DNA from: Acholeplasmatales bacterium
GTDB lineage: Bacteria; Bacillota_I; Bacilli_A; Izemoplasmatales; Izemoplasmataceae
DNA: 64,000 nt
Direction of reading: 5' to 3'
NCBI GenBank assembly: GCA_007694145.1
Contig: RECF01000078.1
Location: 38,199-102,198, forward strand
The notes below the pieces were generated by a model. That model was not told the origin of the DNA. It searched no databases and was given only the letters and a program-made list of their open reading frames with translations. This document shows, one piece after another, positions 34,939 to 43,323 of this stretch (position 1 is its first letter; every line of letters begins with the position of its first letter). The position numbers and the translations under genes were made by a program.

Positions 34939-36474
34939 ATGCCGAAAACCCGTATTGTCATTCTTGATTATGGCAGCCAGTACACCCGACTGATTGCCAA
35001 ACGCATTCGTGCGCTTGGCGTCTTCACCGATATTCTCCCTCATGATACCTTCGCAATAACCCTTGCGAATGAGGGTGACCTAGCCGGGGTGGTATTGAGC
35101 GGTGGACCGCAAAGTGTGACCGCGGACAATGCCTATCCTCTTGACCCGGCCATCCTTGAGTTGGGCGTTCCAATCCTCGGTATCTGTTATGGGATGCAGC
35201 GTCTAGCCCTTGACATGGGGGGGGCCGTTGAACAAAGCGTGCGGCGAGAGTACGGTCAAGCGACACTTTTCCGCCTTCTTGAAGACCCGCTGTTTACGGG
35301 CTGGAGTCAAGAAGAGGGGGTCTGGATGTCGCATGGCGACCATATCGAAAGCATCCCGCAGGACTTTGAACAACTCGCCCAAAACAGTGCCGGTATTTGT
35401 GTGGCGATGCGTCATATTAGTTTGCCGGTATATGGCATCCAGTTTCATCCTGAAGTGCGACACACAGCGCGTGGTGAAACCTTGTTGCAAAATTTTGTGC
35501 AGACGATTTGCCAATGCGAGCCGCTTTGGTCAATGGAAAACTTTATCGAAGACACACTAGAAGAAATCCGTGCCACGGTGGGCGACGAACAGGTACTGCT
35601 TGGTCTGTCAGGCGGTGTGGACTCGAGTGTAGCGGCCGTCTTGATCGACCGCGCTATCGGTGCGCAACTTACGTGTGTCTTTGTCGACCATGGCTTCTTA
35701 AGAGAAGGCGAAGCAGACGCTGTCATGCAGACATTTGGTGAAACATATCAGCTCAACATTGTCAAAGTCGACGCCCATGAGCGATTCATGACCGCTTTGG
35801 CCGAAGTTGACGATCCTGAACAAAAACGCAAAATTATCGGTCGCCTCTTCGTGGACGTTTTTACCGAAGCGGCCCAAAGCCTTGGTGAATTTGCGTATTT
35901 GGCTCAGGGCACATTGTATACGGACATCATCGAGTCTGGTACCGGCGCCGCAAAAACCATCAAGTCACACCACAATGTGGGTGGTTTGCCTGAAACACTT
36001 GGATTCAAGTTGCTTGAACCGCTCAAGACGCTGTTTAAAGATGAGGTCCGCGAGGTCGGGACACTTCTTGGGTTGCCCGAAGCGATGGTGCACCGGCAAC
36101 CGTTTCCCGGACCGGGCTTGGCGATTCGCGTTCTGGGTCCGGTTGATGCAAAGCGGGTGGCGATGGTACGTCAAAGCGATGCCATCTTGCGAGAAGAAAT
36201 CAAGCGCCATAATCTTGAACGGGACATTTGGCAATATTTTACCGTCCTCACACCCATCAAAACGGTCGGCGTTATGGGCGATGGACGGACTTACGAAAAC
36301 GTCCTCGCAATCCGTGCCGTCACATCGGTGGATGGGATGACAGCCGATTGGGCCAAAATTCCTTATCCCGTCCTTGAGCAGCTCGCTCGTCGTCTTGTCA
36401 ATGAGGTCCTTGGCATCAATCGTGTCGTCTACGATATCACATCCAAACCGCCCGCGACGATTGAGTGGGAATAG
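34939..36474 (+). CDS. guaA: GMP synthase (glutamine-hydrolysing)
   Basis: 511 residues. The N-terminal amidotransferase domain has the catalytic cysteine in GICYGMQ and histidine in QFHPEV; the ATP-pyrophosphatase domain has the P-loop LSGGVDSSV; the C-terminal dimer domain ends in the typical PPATIEWE. Converts XMP to GMP. ATG 34939 (AGAGGCGAC upstream) fits the family start; the ATG at 34858 lies in the promoter. Co-transcribed with guaB. Confidence 0.98.
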   Translation: MPKTRIVILDYGSQYTRLIAKRIRALGVFTDILPHDTFAITLANEGDLAGVVLSGGPQSVTADNAYPLDPAILELGVPILGICYGMQRLALDMGGAVEQSVRREYGQATLFRLLEDPLFTGWSQEEGVWMSHGDHIESIPQDFEQLAQNSAGICVAMRHISLPVYGIQFHPEVRHTARGETLLQNFVQTICQCEPLWSMENFIEDTLEEIRATVGDEQVLLGLSGGVDSSVAAVLIDRAIGAQLTCVFVDHGFLREGEADAVMQTFGETYQLNIVKVDAHERFMTALAEVDDPEQKRKIIGRLFVDVFTEAAQSLGEFAYLAQGTLYTDIIESGTGAAKTIKSHHNVGGLPETLGFKLLEPLKTLFKDEVREVGTLLGLPEAMVHRQPFPGPGLAIRVLGPVDAKRVAMVRQSDAILREEIKRHNLERDIWQYFTVLTPIKTVGVMGDGRTYENVLAIRAVTSVDGMTADWAKIPYPVLEQLARRLVNEVLGINRVVYDITSKPPATIEWE

Positions 36475-36484
36475 GAGGCCGTCC

Positions 36485-37960
36485 ATGTCTGAAAAAATAG
36501 TCCAAAAAGGGTATACATTCGATGATTTGTTATTGATACCTGCACATTCCAATGTGTTGCCTAAGGCGGTGTCCCTTCACACTCGGTTGTGCCGGGACAT
36601 TACACTGGCTCTACCCATCGTAAGCAGCGCTATGGATACCGTCACCGAAAGTAGGATGGCCATTGCGATGGCCAGGCTCGGCGGACTGGGGTTTTTGCAC
36701 AAAAACATGTCGATTGCGCTACAAACCGATGCGGTGCATCGTGTCAAAAAGAGTGAAAGCGGCATGATTACCGATCCGGTTACCTTGCGGGCGGACCAAA
36801 CGCTCGCCGATGCTGAAGCGCTGATGGCACACTACAAGATTTCCGGATTTCCAGTTATCGAAGAAGGCGGACGCTTGATCGGCATTCTAACGAACCGTGA
36901 TGTCCGCTATCGTGACCATCTCAACTATACCGTCGGTAGCACAATGACGCAAAAAGGCTTGATTACAGCCCCTGTTGGGACTTCGCTTTTGGAAGCGAAA
37001 CAGATTTTACTTGAAAGCCGCATTGAAAAACTGCCCATCGTTGATCAGCACGGCGTTTTGCAAGGTTTGATAACCATCAAAGACATCGACAAGGCCCGTC
37101 GTTATCCGGATGCGACCAAAGATGCGCAAGGTCGGTTGCGATGCGGCGCGGCAGTCGGGGTGGGTCCGGATACGCTCAAGCGTGTCGCCAGTTTAGTCGA
37201 AGCCCATGTGGACGTCATTGCCGTTGACTCGGCACACGGACATTCCGAAGGTGTCATCGAGACCGTGCGCCAATTGCGTACCCACCATCCGAAACTGGCC
37301 ATCATCGCCGGAAACATCGTCACCGCCGCCGCAGCCGAAGCGCTGATTCAAGCGGGGGCAGACGCCTTGAAAGTCGGTGTCGGACCAGGTTCGATTTGCA
37401 CGACACGTGTCATCGCTGGTGTGGGTGTACCACAGCTGACGGCCATTATGAATGTTGCGGCCGTGGCCGAAAAACATGGTATCCCTGTGATTGGTGATGG
37501 GGGCATCAAGTATAGTGGCGACATTGCCAAGGCGCTTGCGGCGGGTGCGGATTGTGTCATGCTCGGGGGCTTGCTTGCTGGTTGTGAAGAATCACCAGGA
37601 GAAGAAATCATTTTCAATAATCGGCGTTATAAAGTCTATCAAGGCATGGGCTCGATTTCAGCCATGCGACGCGGTTCGAGTGATCGGTACTTCCAAGGCG
37701 ACACCAGCAACTTGAAGAAACTGGTACCAGAAGGTATCGAAGCCCGCGTACCTTTCAAAGGCAAGGTCGAGGACGTCTTGTTTCAGCTTGCTGGCGGCTT
37801 GCGTTCAAGCATGGGCTATTGTGGTGCTGTCGACATTCCCGCTTTGCAAAAGGACGGTCGTTTTGTGGCCATCACACCAGCGGGGCAAAAAGAGTCGCAT
37901 CCCCATTCCGTCGAACTGACGCAAGAGTCACCCAACTACCATCGTGAATCCCAGCACTAA
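36485..37960 (+). CDS. guaB: IMP dehydrogenase
   Basis: 491 residues. Oxidises IMP to XMP, the substrate of GuaA. The (beta/alpha)8 domain is interrupted by two CBS domains (about residues 95-210). The catalytic cysteine loop GPGSICTTR and the flap with [10 protein letters not shown] are intact. AGGAGG lies 7 bases before ATG 36485, 10 bases after guaA. The longer in-frame start at 36374 is inside guaA. Confidence 0.98.
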   Translation: MSEKIVQKGYTFDDLLLIPAHSNVLPKAVSLHTRLCRDITLALPIVSSAMDTVTESRMAIAMARLGGLGFLHKNMSIALQTDAVHRVKKSESGMITDPVTLRADQTLADAEALMAHYKISGFPVIEEGGRLIGILTNRDVRYRDHLNYTVGSTMTQKGLITAPVGTSLLEAKQILLESRIEKLPIVDQHGVLQGLITIKDIDKARRYPDATKDAQGRLRCGAAVGVGPDTLKRVASLVEAHVDVIAVDSAHGHSEGVIETVRQLRTHHPKLAIIAGNIVTAAAAEALIQAGADALKVGVGPGSICTTRVIAGVGVPQLTAIMNVAAVAEKHGIPVIGDGGIKYSGDIAKALAAGADCVMLGGLLAGCEESPGEEIIFNNRRYKVYQGMGSISAMRRGSSDRYFQGDTSNLKKLVPEGIEARVPFKGKVEDVLFQLAGGLRSSMGYCGAVDIPALQKDGRFVAITPAGQKESHPHSVELTQESPNYHRESQH

Positions 37961-37965
37961 AGATA

Positions 37966-37995
37966 TAAAAACCATGAGGATAGGCATCCCCATGG
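37966..37995 (-). terminator. Terminator of recU (minus strand)
   Basis: A 10-bp stem (37972-37981 with 37986-37995, one mismatch) followed on the minus strand by a T-run (A-run at 37967-37971). On the plus strand it lacks a T-run, so it serves recU better than guaB. Confidence 0.6.
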
Positions 37996-38031
37996 CGGAT
38001 TTGAAAGCGTACAAGAGACATGGCAAGAACT

Positions 38032-38607
38032 CTAACAATCATCGATGAGCCTGTCAACTGCAACGAGGTAGTCGATGCTTGGCCGGTAGCCGATTTTGAC
38101 GGGCAAGGCTTGTGTGACCAGTTCCTCATAGGTCATCGATTTTCGTCCTTTTTCAGCGCGTTTCACAAACTGTGCCAACACCTTGTATGGCAAAAGGTGA
38201 ACGGTGCCGTGTGTCTTGAAATAGATTAGGATGAACGCTAAACCGCCATGCTTGTTGACGGCCTCAAGGTGGTCAATTTGGTGGGCGTGAATATTTTTGA
38301 GTGGAAACGATGTGGCACTGTGCGATTCCTTGACGTCAAAATCGATGTAATATCCGCGATAGATGCCATTGTAGTCCGTCGTAGAGGGCACTTTGTAATA
38401 GGCTTCAACAATTTTCGCCAATTGCCTTTTCGGATAATCTACCTTGACAATTTGGACGGGTGTCGGTTTTTTGTGGATGACGGCTTGCTGGTTCAAACGA
38501 TAAAAAGTGTTTGATTCGTCAATCAAACGTTCAAAATCCATGCCCCGATTGGTCGCATCCATAGTTTGAGAAATATAGGGGCCCTTTTTGTTGGGATAGT
38601 TAATCAT
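38032..38607 (-). CDS. recU: Holliday junction resolvase RecU
   Basis: 191 residues. Cuts Holliday junctions moved by RuvAB, replacing RuvC in Gram-positive bacteria. The N-terminus (NRGMDFERLI) and catalytic region STTDYNGIYRG...DFDVKES match. ATG 38607 or GTG 38610 may start; GAAGGTGG is upstream of both. It lacks the common ponA neighbour. ruvB at the left edge encodes part of the motor it works with. Confidence 0.95.
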   Translation of the reverse strand: MINYPNKKGPYISQTMDATNRGMDFERLIDESNTFYRLNQQAVIHKKPTPVQIVKVDYPKRQLAKIVEAYYKVPSTTDYNGIYRGYYIDFDVKESHSATSFPLKNIHAHQIDHLEAVNKHGGLAFILIYFKTHGTVHLLPYKVLAQFVKRAEKGRKSMTYEELVTQALPVKIGYRPSIDYLVAVDRLIDDC

Positions 38608-38640
38608 CACGTTGCACCACCTTCAAGTCCTGATAGTTTC

Positions 38641-38649
38641 AGTGTACCA
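38641..38649 (-). promoter_or_regulatory. Extended -10 promoter of recU
   Basis: On the minus strand TGG followed by TACACT, about 35 bases before the start codon; no good -35 box. Confidence 0.4.
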
Positions 38650-38694
38650 TAATTGCACGACCCCGAACACAAAAAATGGAATTGGTCCAATCTG

Positions 38695-38703
38695 TGGTAT
38701 AAT
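38695..38703 (+). promoter_or_regulatory. Extended -10 promoter of the RNase J gene
   Basis: TGG followed by TATAAT, 31 bases before the GTG start; no clear -35 box. Confidence 0.55.
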
Positions 38704-38734
38704 GGTTGGGACAAACCTGTAAGGAGGACTCGCC

Positions 38735-40420
38735 GTGTCACATATTAAATTTTTCGCATTAGGCGGTCTGGGTGAAGACGGTAAAAACATGTATTGTCTT
38801 GAAATCGATGGCGATCTATTCATTCTCGATGCGGGGTTGAAGTATCCGACGCAAGAGCTATATGGCGTCGATGTCATCTTGCCAGATTTTTCCTATTTGC
38901 GCGAGAACAAGAAACGATTGCGTGCCCTATTTTTAAGTCATGGGCATGAAGATCACATCGGTGCCGTACCCAGCCTGCTACGCCAGTTTGACTTGCCTGT
39001 CTATGGGAGTTATTTTACTTTGGCGTTGCTGAAGGATTCACTCGTAGAAGCCGGTATGGATCCTAACGCGTATCAGCTCAATGTTGTTACGAAACAAGAC
39101 CGGATTACTTTTGGCAAGACAAGCATCAGTTTTTATCAGTCAACGCATTCAGTTCCCGAATCATTCGGCATTGTCATGCAAACGCCCGATGGTGCCATCG
39201 TGTACAGCCCGGATTATACGTTTGATCAAAATGTCAGTCGGGCATACAAAACCAGTTTTGAGCGGTTGGCCGAGGTGGCAGGTAAAGAGGTACTCGCTTG
39301 GTTAACAGAAAGCCTTGGCGCAGAACGCTACGGCCATTCACACACGAGTCGTAATCTTGACCACGCCCTCAACCAAGCCTTTTTCAAGGCAGAAAAACGG
39401 GTGATTGTTTCAGCCTTTTCAACCGATATTTTCCGCATCCAGAAAGTTATCGATGTCGCGTTGAAATACGAACGGGACATTGCCATCATCGGTCGCAAAA
39501 CACAGCGGATGGTCGACATCGCCATCAATCTGGGGTATTTGCGCATTCCTGATGACAAGCTAATCAACCTGAAGTTCATCAGCGAGCACAACACAAATGA
39601 CCTTGACAATGCCTTAGTGCTTGTCACAGGGGAGCGGCACGAACCGTTTCACATGCTTCAGCGCATGGTTCGTAAACTTGATCGCTTGATTCACATGAAA
39701 GAGACCGATCAAGTCATCTTGATGACCCCGCCGGTTCCCGGGACGGAGCGGATTGCGGCCAGAACACTCGATATTCTTTACCGCAATGACATTCACATCG
39801 TCAACATCGACAAAAATGTCCTGCCGCCCTCTCATGCGAGTAGTGAAGACATCAAACTACTTGCCAACATTCTCAACCCCAAATACATTATCCCCGTGGT
39901 CGGTGAGCACCGGCATTTGTTTGCCCTAAAGAAGTTGGCGCTATCGATTGGCTATGATGCTTCACACATCAAGGTGCTTGACAATGGACAAGTGCTTGAG
40001 TTCATCGATGGTGAGGCTAAAAAAGATACGTACTCCATCAACTCAGGCGATGTTCTCATCGACGGTATTCTTGAAGGTGATATCAGTGACATCGTATTAA
40101 GAGACCGTGAAATCCTTGCCCAAGACGGTGTCTTGATGATTGTGGCCAATGTCGACAGTAAAAACAAGACATTCGTCGGTGAAATCGAAATTGTCTCACG
40201 TGGCTTTGTCTATATGCGTGAAAACGAACCACTCATGCTCGAAGTAGCTGAAGTAGTGGATAAATCGGCCAAAGAGTTTTTCAAGGCCAAGTATATCGAC
40301 TGGCGCGCCATGAAGGATAAACTGCGAGATGATGTAGCGCGTCATCTTTACCATGCGACCAATCGCCGTCCGATCGTCATCAGTGTCCTCATCGACACGC
40401 CTTCACGGAAAAGTGTATGA
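38735..40420 (+). CDS. rnj: Ribonuclease J
   Basis: 561 residues; metallo-beta-lactamase/beta-CASP ribonuclease that trims and cuts mRNA and rRNA. The metal motif HGHEDH (H69, H71, D73, H74), the later histidine in STHSVPE, the aspartate in YSPDYTFD and H367 (PSHAS) are present. But the segment that in RNase J1 reads VHGE reads PVVGEHRH here, putting V389 where the active-site histidine (H390 in B. subtilis J1) is expected. The GTG start has AAGGAGG 6 bases upstream. Whether this is the J1 or J2 form is uncertain. Coupled to the Nudix gene (ATGA). Confidence 0.92.
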   Translation: MSHIKFFALGGLGEDGKNMYCLEIDGDLFILDAGLKYPTQELYGVDVILPDFSYLRENKKRLRALFLSHGHEDHIGAVPSLLRQFDLPVYGSYFTLALLKDSLVEAGMDPNAYQLNVVTKQDRITFGKTSISFYQSTHSVPESFGIVMQTPDGAIVYSPDYTFDQNVSRAYKTSFERLAEVAGKEVLAWLTESLGAERYGHSHTSRNLDHALNQAFFKAEKRVIVSAFSTDIFRIQKVIDVALKYERDIAIIGRKTQRMVDIAINLGYLRIPDDKLINLKFISEHNTNDLDNALVLVTGERHEPFHMLQRMVRKLDRLIHMKETDQVILMTPPVPGTERIAARTLDILYRNDIHIVNIDKNVLPPSHASSEDIKLLANILNPKYIIPVVGEHRHLFALKKLALSIGYDASHIKVLDNGQVLEFIDGEAKKDTYSINSGDVLIDGILEGDISDIVLRDREILAQDGVLMIVANVDSKNKTFVGEIEIVSRGFVYMRENEPLMLEVAEVVDKSAKEFFKAKYIDWRAMKDKLRDDVARHLYHATNRRPIVISVLIDTPSRKSV

Positions 40421-40905
40421 AACTGATTGTTTGTGAAGACAACCTCGTACCCGATGATGTTGCCCATCTGACACCACGTATCGGCGTGCGTGCTGTTTTG
40501 AAACATGCCGATCAGTTCGTGATCATCTATCACCAAGCTTGGGATTTGTATACGTTGCCTGGGGGCGGTGTCGAACCGGGTGAGTCCCTTGAAGGCGCCT
40601 TGCACCGGGAGATGATGGAGGAGACGGGCTATCTGGTCCGTGTCATCCGAAAAACACTGACTTTGACAGAGTACTATAGAGATAGTGTGTGGGAACATCA
40701 CATTTACTTATGCGAAACGGCAGGTGCGCATCATCCCCTTAACCTCACCAAAGAAGAAATCGCGGCCGGCCATGAAGTCCAGTACTTAAGCAGCGCAGAA
40801 GTCCTTGCGTTATTTACCGGACATAGCAGCCCCAAAGAAAACGCGGCCAATATTTATCACCGCGAGTTTCTTGGTTTTATCCACAGCGTTGAAGATTATC
40901 AATAG
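40417..40905 (+). CDS. Nudix hydrolase
   Basis: 162 residues with a complete Nudix box (GGGVEPGES then REMMEETGY). It hydrolyses a nucleoside diphosphate linked to another moiety; the substrate is unknown. Its ATG overlaps the RNase J stop. Coupling to an RNase J suggests a role in nucleotide or RNA turnover, which is only context. Confidence 0.88.
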   Translation: MKLIVCEDNLVPDDVAHLTPRIGVRAVLKHADQFVIIYHQAWDLYTLPGGGVEPGESLEGALHREMMEETGYLVRVIRKTLTLTEYYRDSVWEHHIYLCETAGAHHPLNLTKEEIAAGHEVQYLSSAEVLALFTGHSSPKENAANIYHREFLGFIHSVEDYQ

Positions 40906-40930
40906 CGTAGTTTGATACACCAAAAGACCC

Positions 40931-40958
40931 ACCCGGATACGATATTGTATCCGGGTTT
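40931..40958. terminator. Hairpin terminator after the Nudix gene
   Basis: A 10-bp perfect stem ACCCGGATAC/GTATCCGGGT with a 6-base loop, but only two or three T residues after it. Confidence 0.6.
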
Positions 40959-40983
40959 ACATTCACGTGCATTGTGTTATAAT
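40956..40983 (+). promoter_or_regulatory. Promoter of tig
   Basis: TTTACA (40956-40961), a 16-base spacer and TATAAT (40978-40983) with an extended TGT element. It begins at the edge of the preceding terminator stem. Confidence 0.68.
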
Positions 40984-41017
40984 GGTTAAGGACAAATTTA
41001 GGAGGTAATTCCATATT

Positions 41018-42322
41018 ATGGCAAAACTAGAAAAAATCTCGGATGCACGCGTCAAGCTGACAGTTGAGGTCTCTGCCGCGCAGTTCGAACACGGTCTTGA
41101 TTATGCCTTTGATCAAATCAAAGATGACGTCGAGATCAAAGGTTTCAGAAAAGGCAAAGTGTCACGCAAGGTCTTCGAACAACACAAGGGCGTTGAATCA
41201 CTTTATGAAGATGCAATCAATCACGTCATTCAAGAGACCTATCATGTCGCCGTTGAAGAAGAGAACCTCGATGTCGTCGCCCAACCCAAAATCGATCTCG
41301 ACATCACCGCTGTCAAGAAAGGCGCTGGTTTCACTTATACTGCAACGGTTGCCATCAAGCCACCTGTCACACTCGGTCAGTACAAGGGCTTCACGTACAA
41401 CATTGAGTCGACTGAAGTAACCGAGGCGGAAATCGATACGAAAATGAACGAGCTACTCGGGCAAAACGCCCAACTCGTCGTCAAGGAAGCAGCGGAACTT
41501 TCCAAGGATGATACCGCAGTATTCGATTTTGAAGGCTTTGTCGATGGTGAAGCGTTTGAAGGCGGCAAGGCGGAAAATCACGAACTCGTCATCGGCAGTG
41601 GTCAGTTCATACCAGGCTTTGAAGAACAGATGATCGGCATGAAACCCGGTGAAGCCCGCGACGTTCAGGTTACCTTCCCCGAGGCATACCAAGCGGAACA
41701 TCTAGCTGGCAAAGATGCGATATTCAAAACAAAACTTCATGAAGTCAAAGTACGTCAAGTACCAGAGTTGAATGATGCGTTCGTCAAAGACCTCGAACGC
41801 GAAGGCATTGAAACAGTCGACGCTTTGAAAGAAGACACCAAGAAAAGCCTTCTAGCAGAGAAAAAACAAAGCAGTGAAAACAAAGCAATTGATTTTGCCG
41901 TAGAACAAGCCGCAAAGCAAGCGACCATCGACATCCCCGAAGAAATGATTACCCAAGAGAAAAACCGCCAAATTGACAACATCAAACGGCAAGTACAACA
42001 ATACGGTATGCCTTTCGAACAGTATTTGCAATTTTCCGGTCTCGACCAGGAAACGTTTGAAAAAAATACCGAAGAACAGGCCGAACGGGCAATCCGTTAC
42101 AACTTGACCATCGAAGCGGTTTCAGCCGCAGAAGGCATCACCGCAACGGATGAAGAAGTTGAAGCAAAATACGCAGATATTGCTAAGCAATACAACCTCG
42201 AAGTTGAACAGGTGCGCAGTCAAGTAGACAGTGACGCCGTTAAACAAGAAGTCGTTTTCCGCAAGACCATTGATTTTCTCGTTTCAGAGCTAACGCCTGA
42301 AAGCGAAGAAAAAACCGAGTAA
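41018..42322 (+). CDS. tig: Trigger factor
   Basis: 434 residues. Ribosome-bound chaperone. The ribosome-binding signature GFRKGKVSRK is at about residues 44-53, followed by the FKBP-like PPIase domain (DTAVFDFEGFVDGEAFEGG) and the long C-terminal helical chaperone domain. AGGAGG lies 12 bases before the ATG, a rather long spacing. In Bacillus the order is tig-clpX-lon; here a HAD gene replaces clpX. Confidence 0.97.
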   Translation: MAKLEKISDARVKLTVEVSAAQFEHGLDYAFDQIKDDVEIKGFRKGKVSRKVFEQHKGVESLYEDAINHVIQETYHVAVEEENLDVVAQPKIDLDITAVKKGAGFTYTATVAIKPPVTLGQYKGFTYNIESTEVTEAEIDTKMNELLGQNAQLVVKEAAELSKDDTAVFDFEGFVDGEAFEGGKAENHELVIGSGQFIPGFEEQMIGMKPGEARDVQVTFPEAYQAEHLAGKDAIFKTKLHEVKVRQVPELNDAFVKDLEREGIETVDALKEDTKKSLLAEKKQSSENKAIDFAVEQAAKQATIDIPEEMITQEKNRQIDNIKRQVQQYGMPFEQYLQFSGLDQETFEKNTEEQAERAIRYNLTIEAVSAAEGITATDEEVEAKYADIAKQYNLEVEQVRSQVDSDAVKQEVVFRKTIDFLVSELTPESEEKTE

Positions 42323-42327
42323 TCTTT

Positions 42328-42352
42328 AAGCACTTCCACGGAAGTGCTTTTT
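42328..42352 (+). terminator. Intrinsic terminator after tig
   Basis: A 9-bp stem AAGCACTTC/GAAGTGCTT with a CACG loop and a T-run. Confidence 0.85.
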
Positions 42353-42368
42353 ACAAGGAGGCGACAAC

Positions 42369-43172
42369 ATGATTAAATGGGTAGTATGTGACTTAGATAA
42401 TACACTTCTTACAGGTGATAAGCGGTTAAGCCCTAAAACACTTGAGGTGTTGGCATCTTTGCGTGACAAAGGGATAGCAGTCGGTTTAGCGACGGGACGG
42501 GCCTATGAACTGGCCAAACCATATGCTCAAGCCATACAGACCGACTTGCCACTCATTTTGAACAACGGTGCTTTGACTAAAACACTAAAGGGTGCTGTCT
42601 TGTCTGCCTCTCACCTGAAACCGGAGGTATTCCGACCCCTGATAACATATGCGAACGAACATGGTTACCCCGTGACATTTCATGCAGAAGAAGGATTCTA
42701 CACCGAAGACCCTGAAAGATTGGCCTTTTATGACGCCTGGAATCAACGCCATAAAGATGCGGCTGTTTCAGTCCATGCGCTCAATCGGCTCCATGACACA
42801 CAGCGGGTTTACAAGATGTTGATGGTCATTGACGATCCAAGCCGCATGACAGCGACACTTGAGCAGTTCAGACACCATCCGAACTGTCATATCACGCGCA
42901 GTCAGCACAACTTTCTTGATGTGTTGCCACCTGACACAAGCAAAGGCGAAGCCCTTCTTGTGTTGCTTAAAGGTGCGAACATCAAACCAGAAGAAATCAT
43001 CGTCTTTGGTGATGAAGACAACGATGTTGAAATGTTACAGCTGTCACCGCATAGTTACGCTATGCCCAATGCCTCAAACAACGCCAAAGAAGCCGCGTGC
43101 CATCTCGCTTTTGACGACCATGATGCAGACGGTGTTGCCAAAACGCTCGCGTCTTGGCTCAAGCGTTTGTAA
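42369..43172 (+). CDS. HAD-superfamily hydrolase, Cof type
   Basis: 267 residues. Cof/IIB subfamily phosphatase: nucleophile motif CDLDNTL (residue 8), motif II TGR, the cap domain, motif III lysine before SKGEAL and metal motif FGDEDNDVEML. The substrate is unknown; relatives dephosphorylate sugar phosphates, FMN or PLP. AAGGAGG precedes the ATG. It lies between tig and lon with a terminator before it. Confidence 0.9.
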   Translation: MIKWVVCDLDNTLLTGDKRLSPKTLEVLASLRDKGIAVGLATGRAYELAKPYAQAIQTDLPLILNNGALTKTLKGAVLSASHLKPEVFRPLITYANEHGYPVTFHAEEGFYTEDPERLAFYDAWNQRHKDAAVSVHALNRLHDTQRVYKMLMVIDDPSRMTATLEQFRHHPNCHITRSQHNFLDVLPPDTSKGEALLVLLKGANIKPEEIIVFGDEDNDVEMLQLSPHSYAMPNASNNAKEAACHLAFDDHDADGVAKTLASWLKRL

Positions 43173-43246
43173 GCGGGTGCAAAAACATTGTCTTATCGCT
43201 TTCTCAAAGGCTGAAAATCCAGTATAATAAGGGTCGCTATACAATG

Positions 43247-43283
43247 CTATTTCGTTGAAAAAAACACGGAAATAGAGTATAGT
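43247..43283 (+). promoter_or_regulatory. lon promoter with overlapping inverted repeat
   Basis: TTGAAA (43255-43260), a 17-base spacer and TATAGT (43278-43283). The arms CTATTTC (43247-43253) and GAAATAG (43269-43275) of an inverted repeat surround the -35 box, as an operator would. It does not match the CIRCE or CtsR boxes I know. Confidence 0.6.
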
Positions 43284-43323
43284 ATAAGTAGTACCGCAAG
43301 GCACGTATAATGAGGTGAAAATT

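Noticed and set aside
36374..36484. Longer start for guaB
   Set aside because: It lies inside guaA; the true start at 36485 has AGGAGG and the usual IMPDH N-terminus.
43306..43311. TATAAT just before the lon ribosome site as a promoter
   Set aside because: It is only 12 bases before the ATG, leaving no room for a leader; the TTGAAA-TATAGT pair upstream is better.
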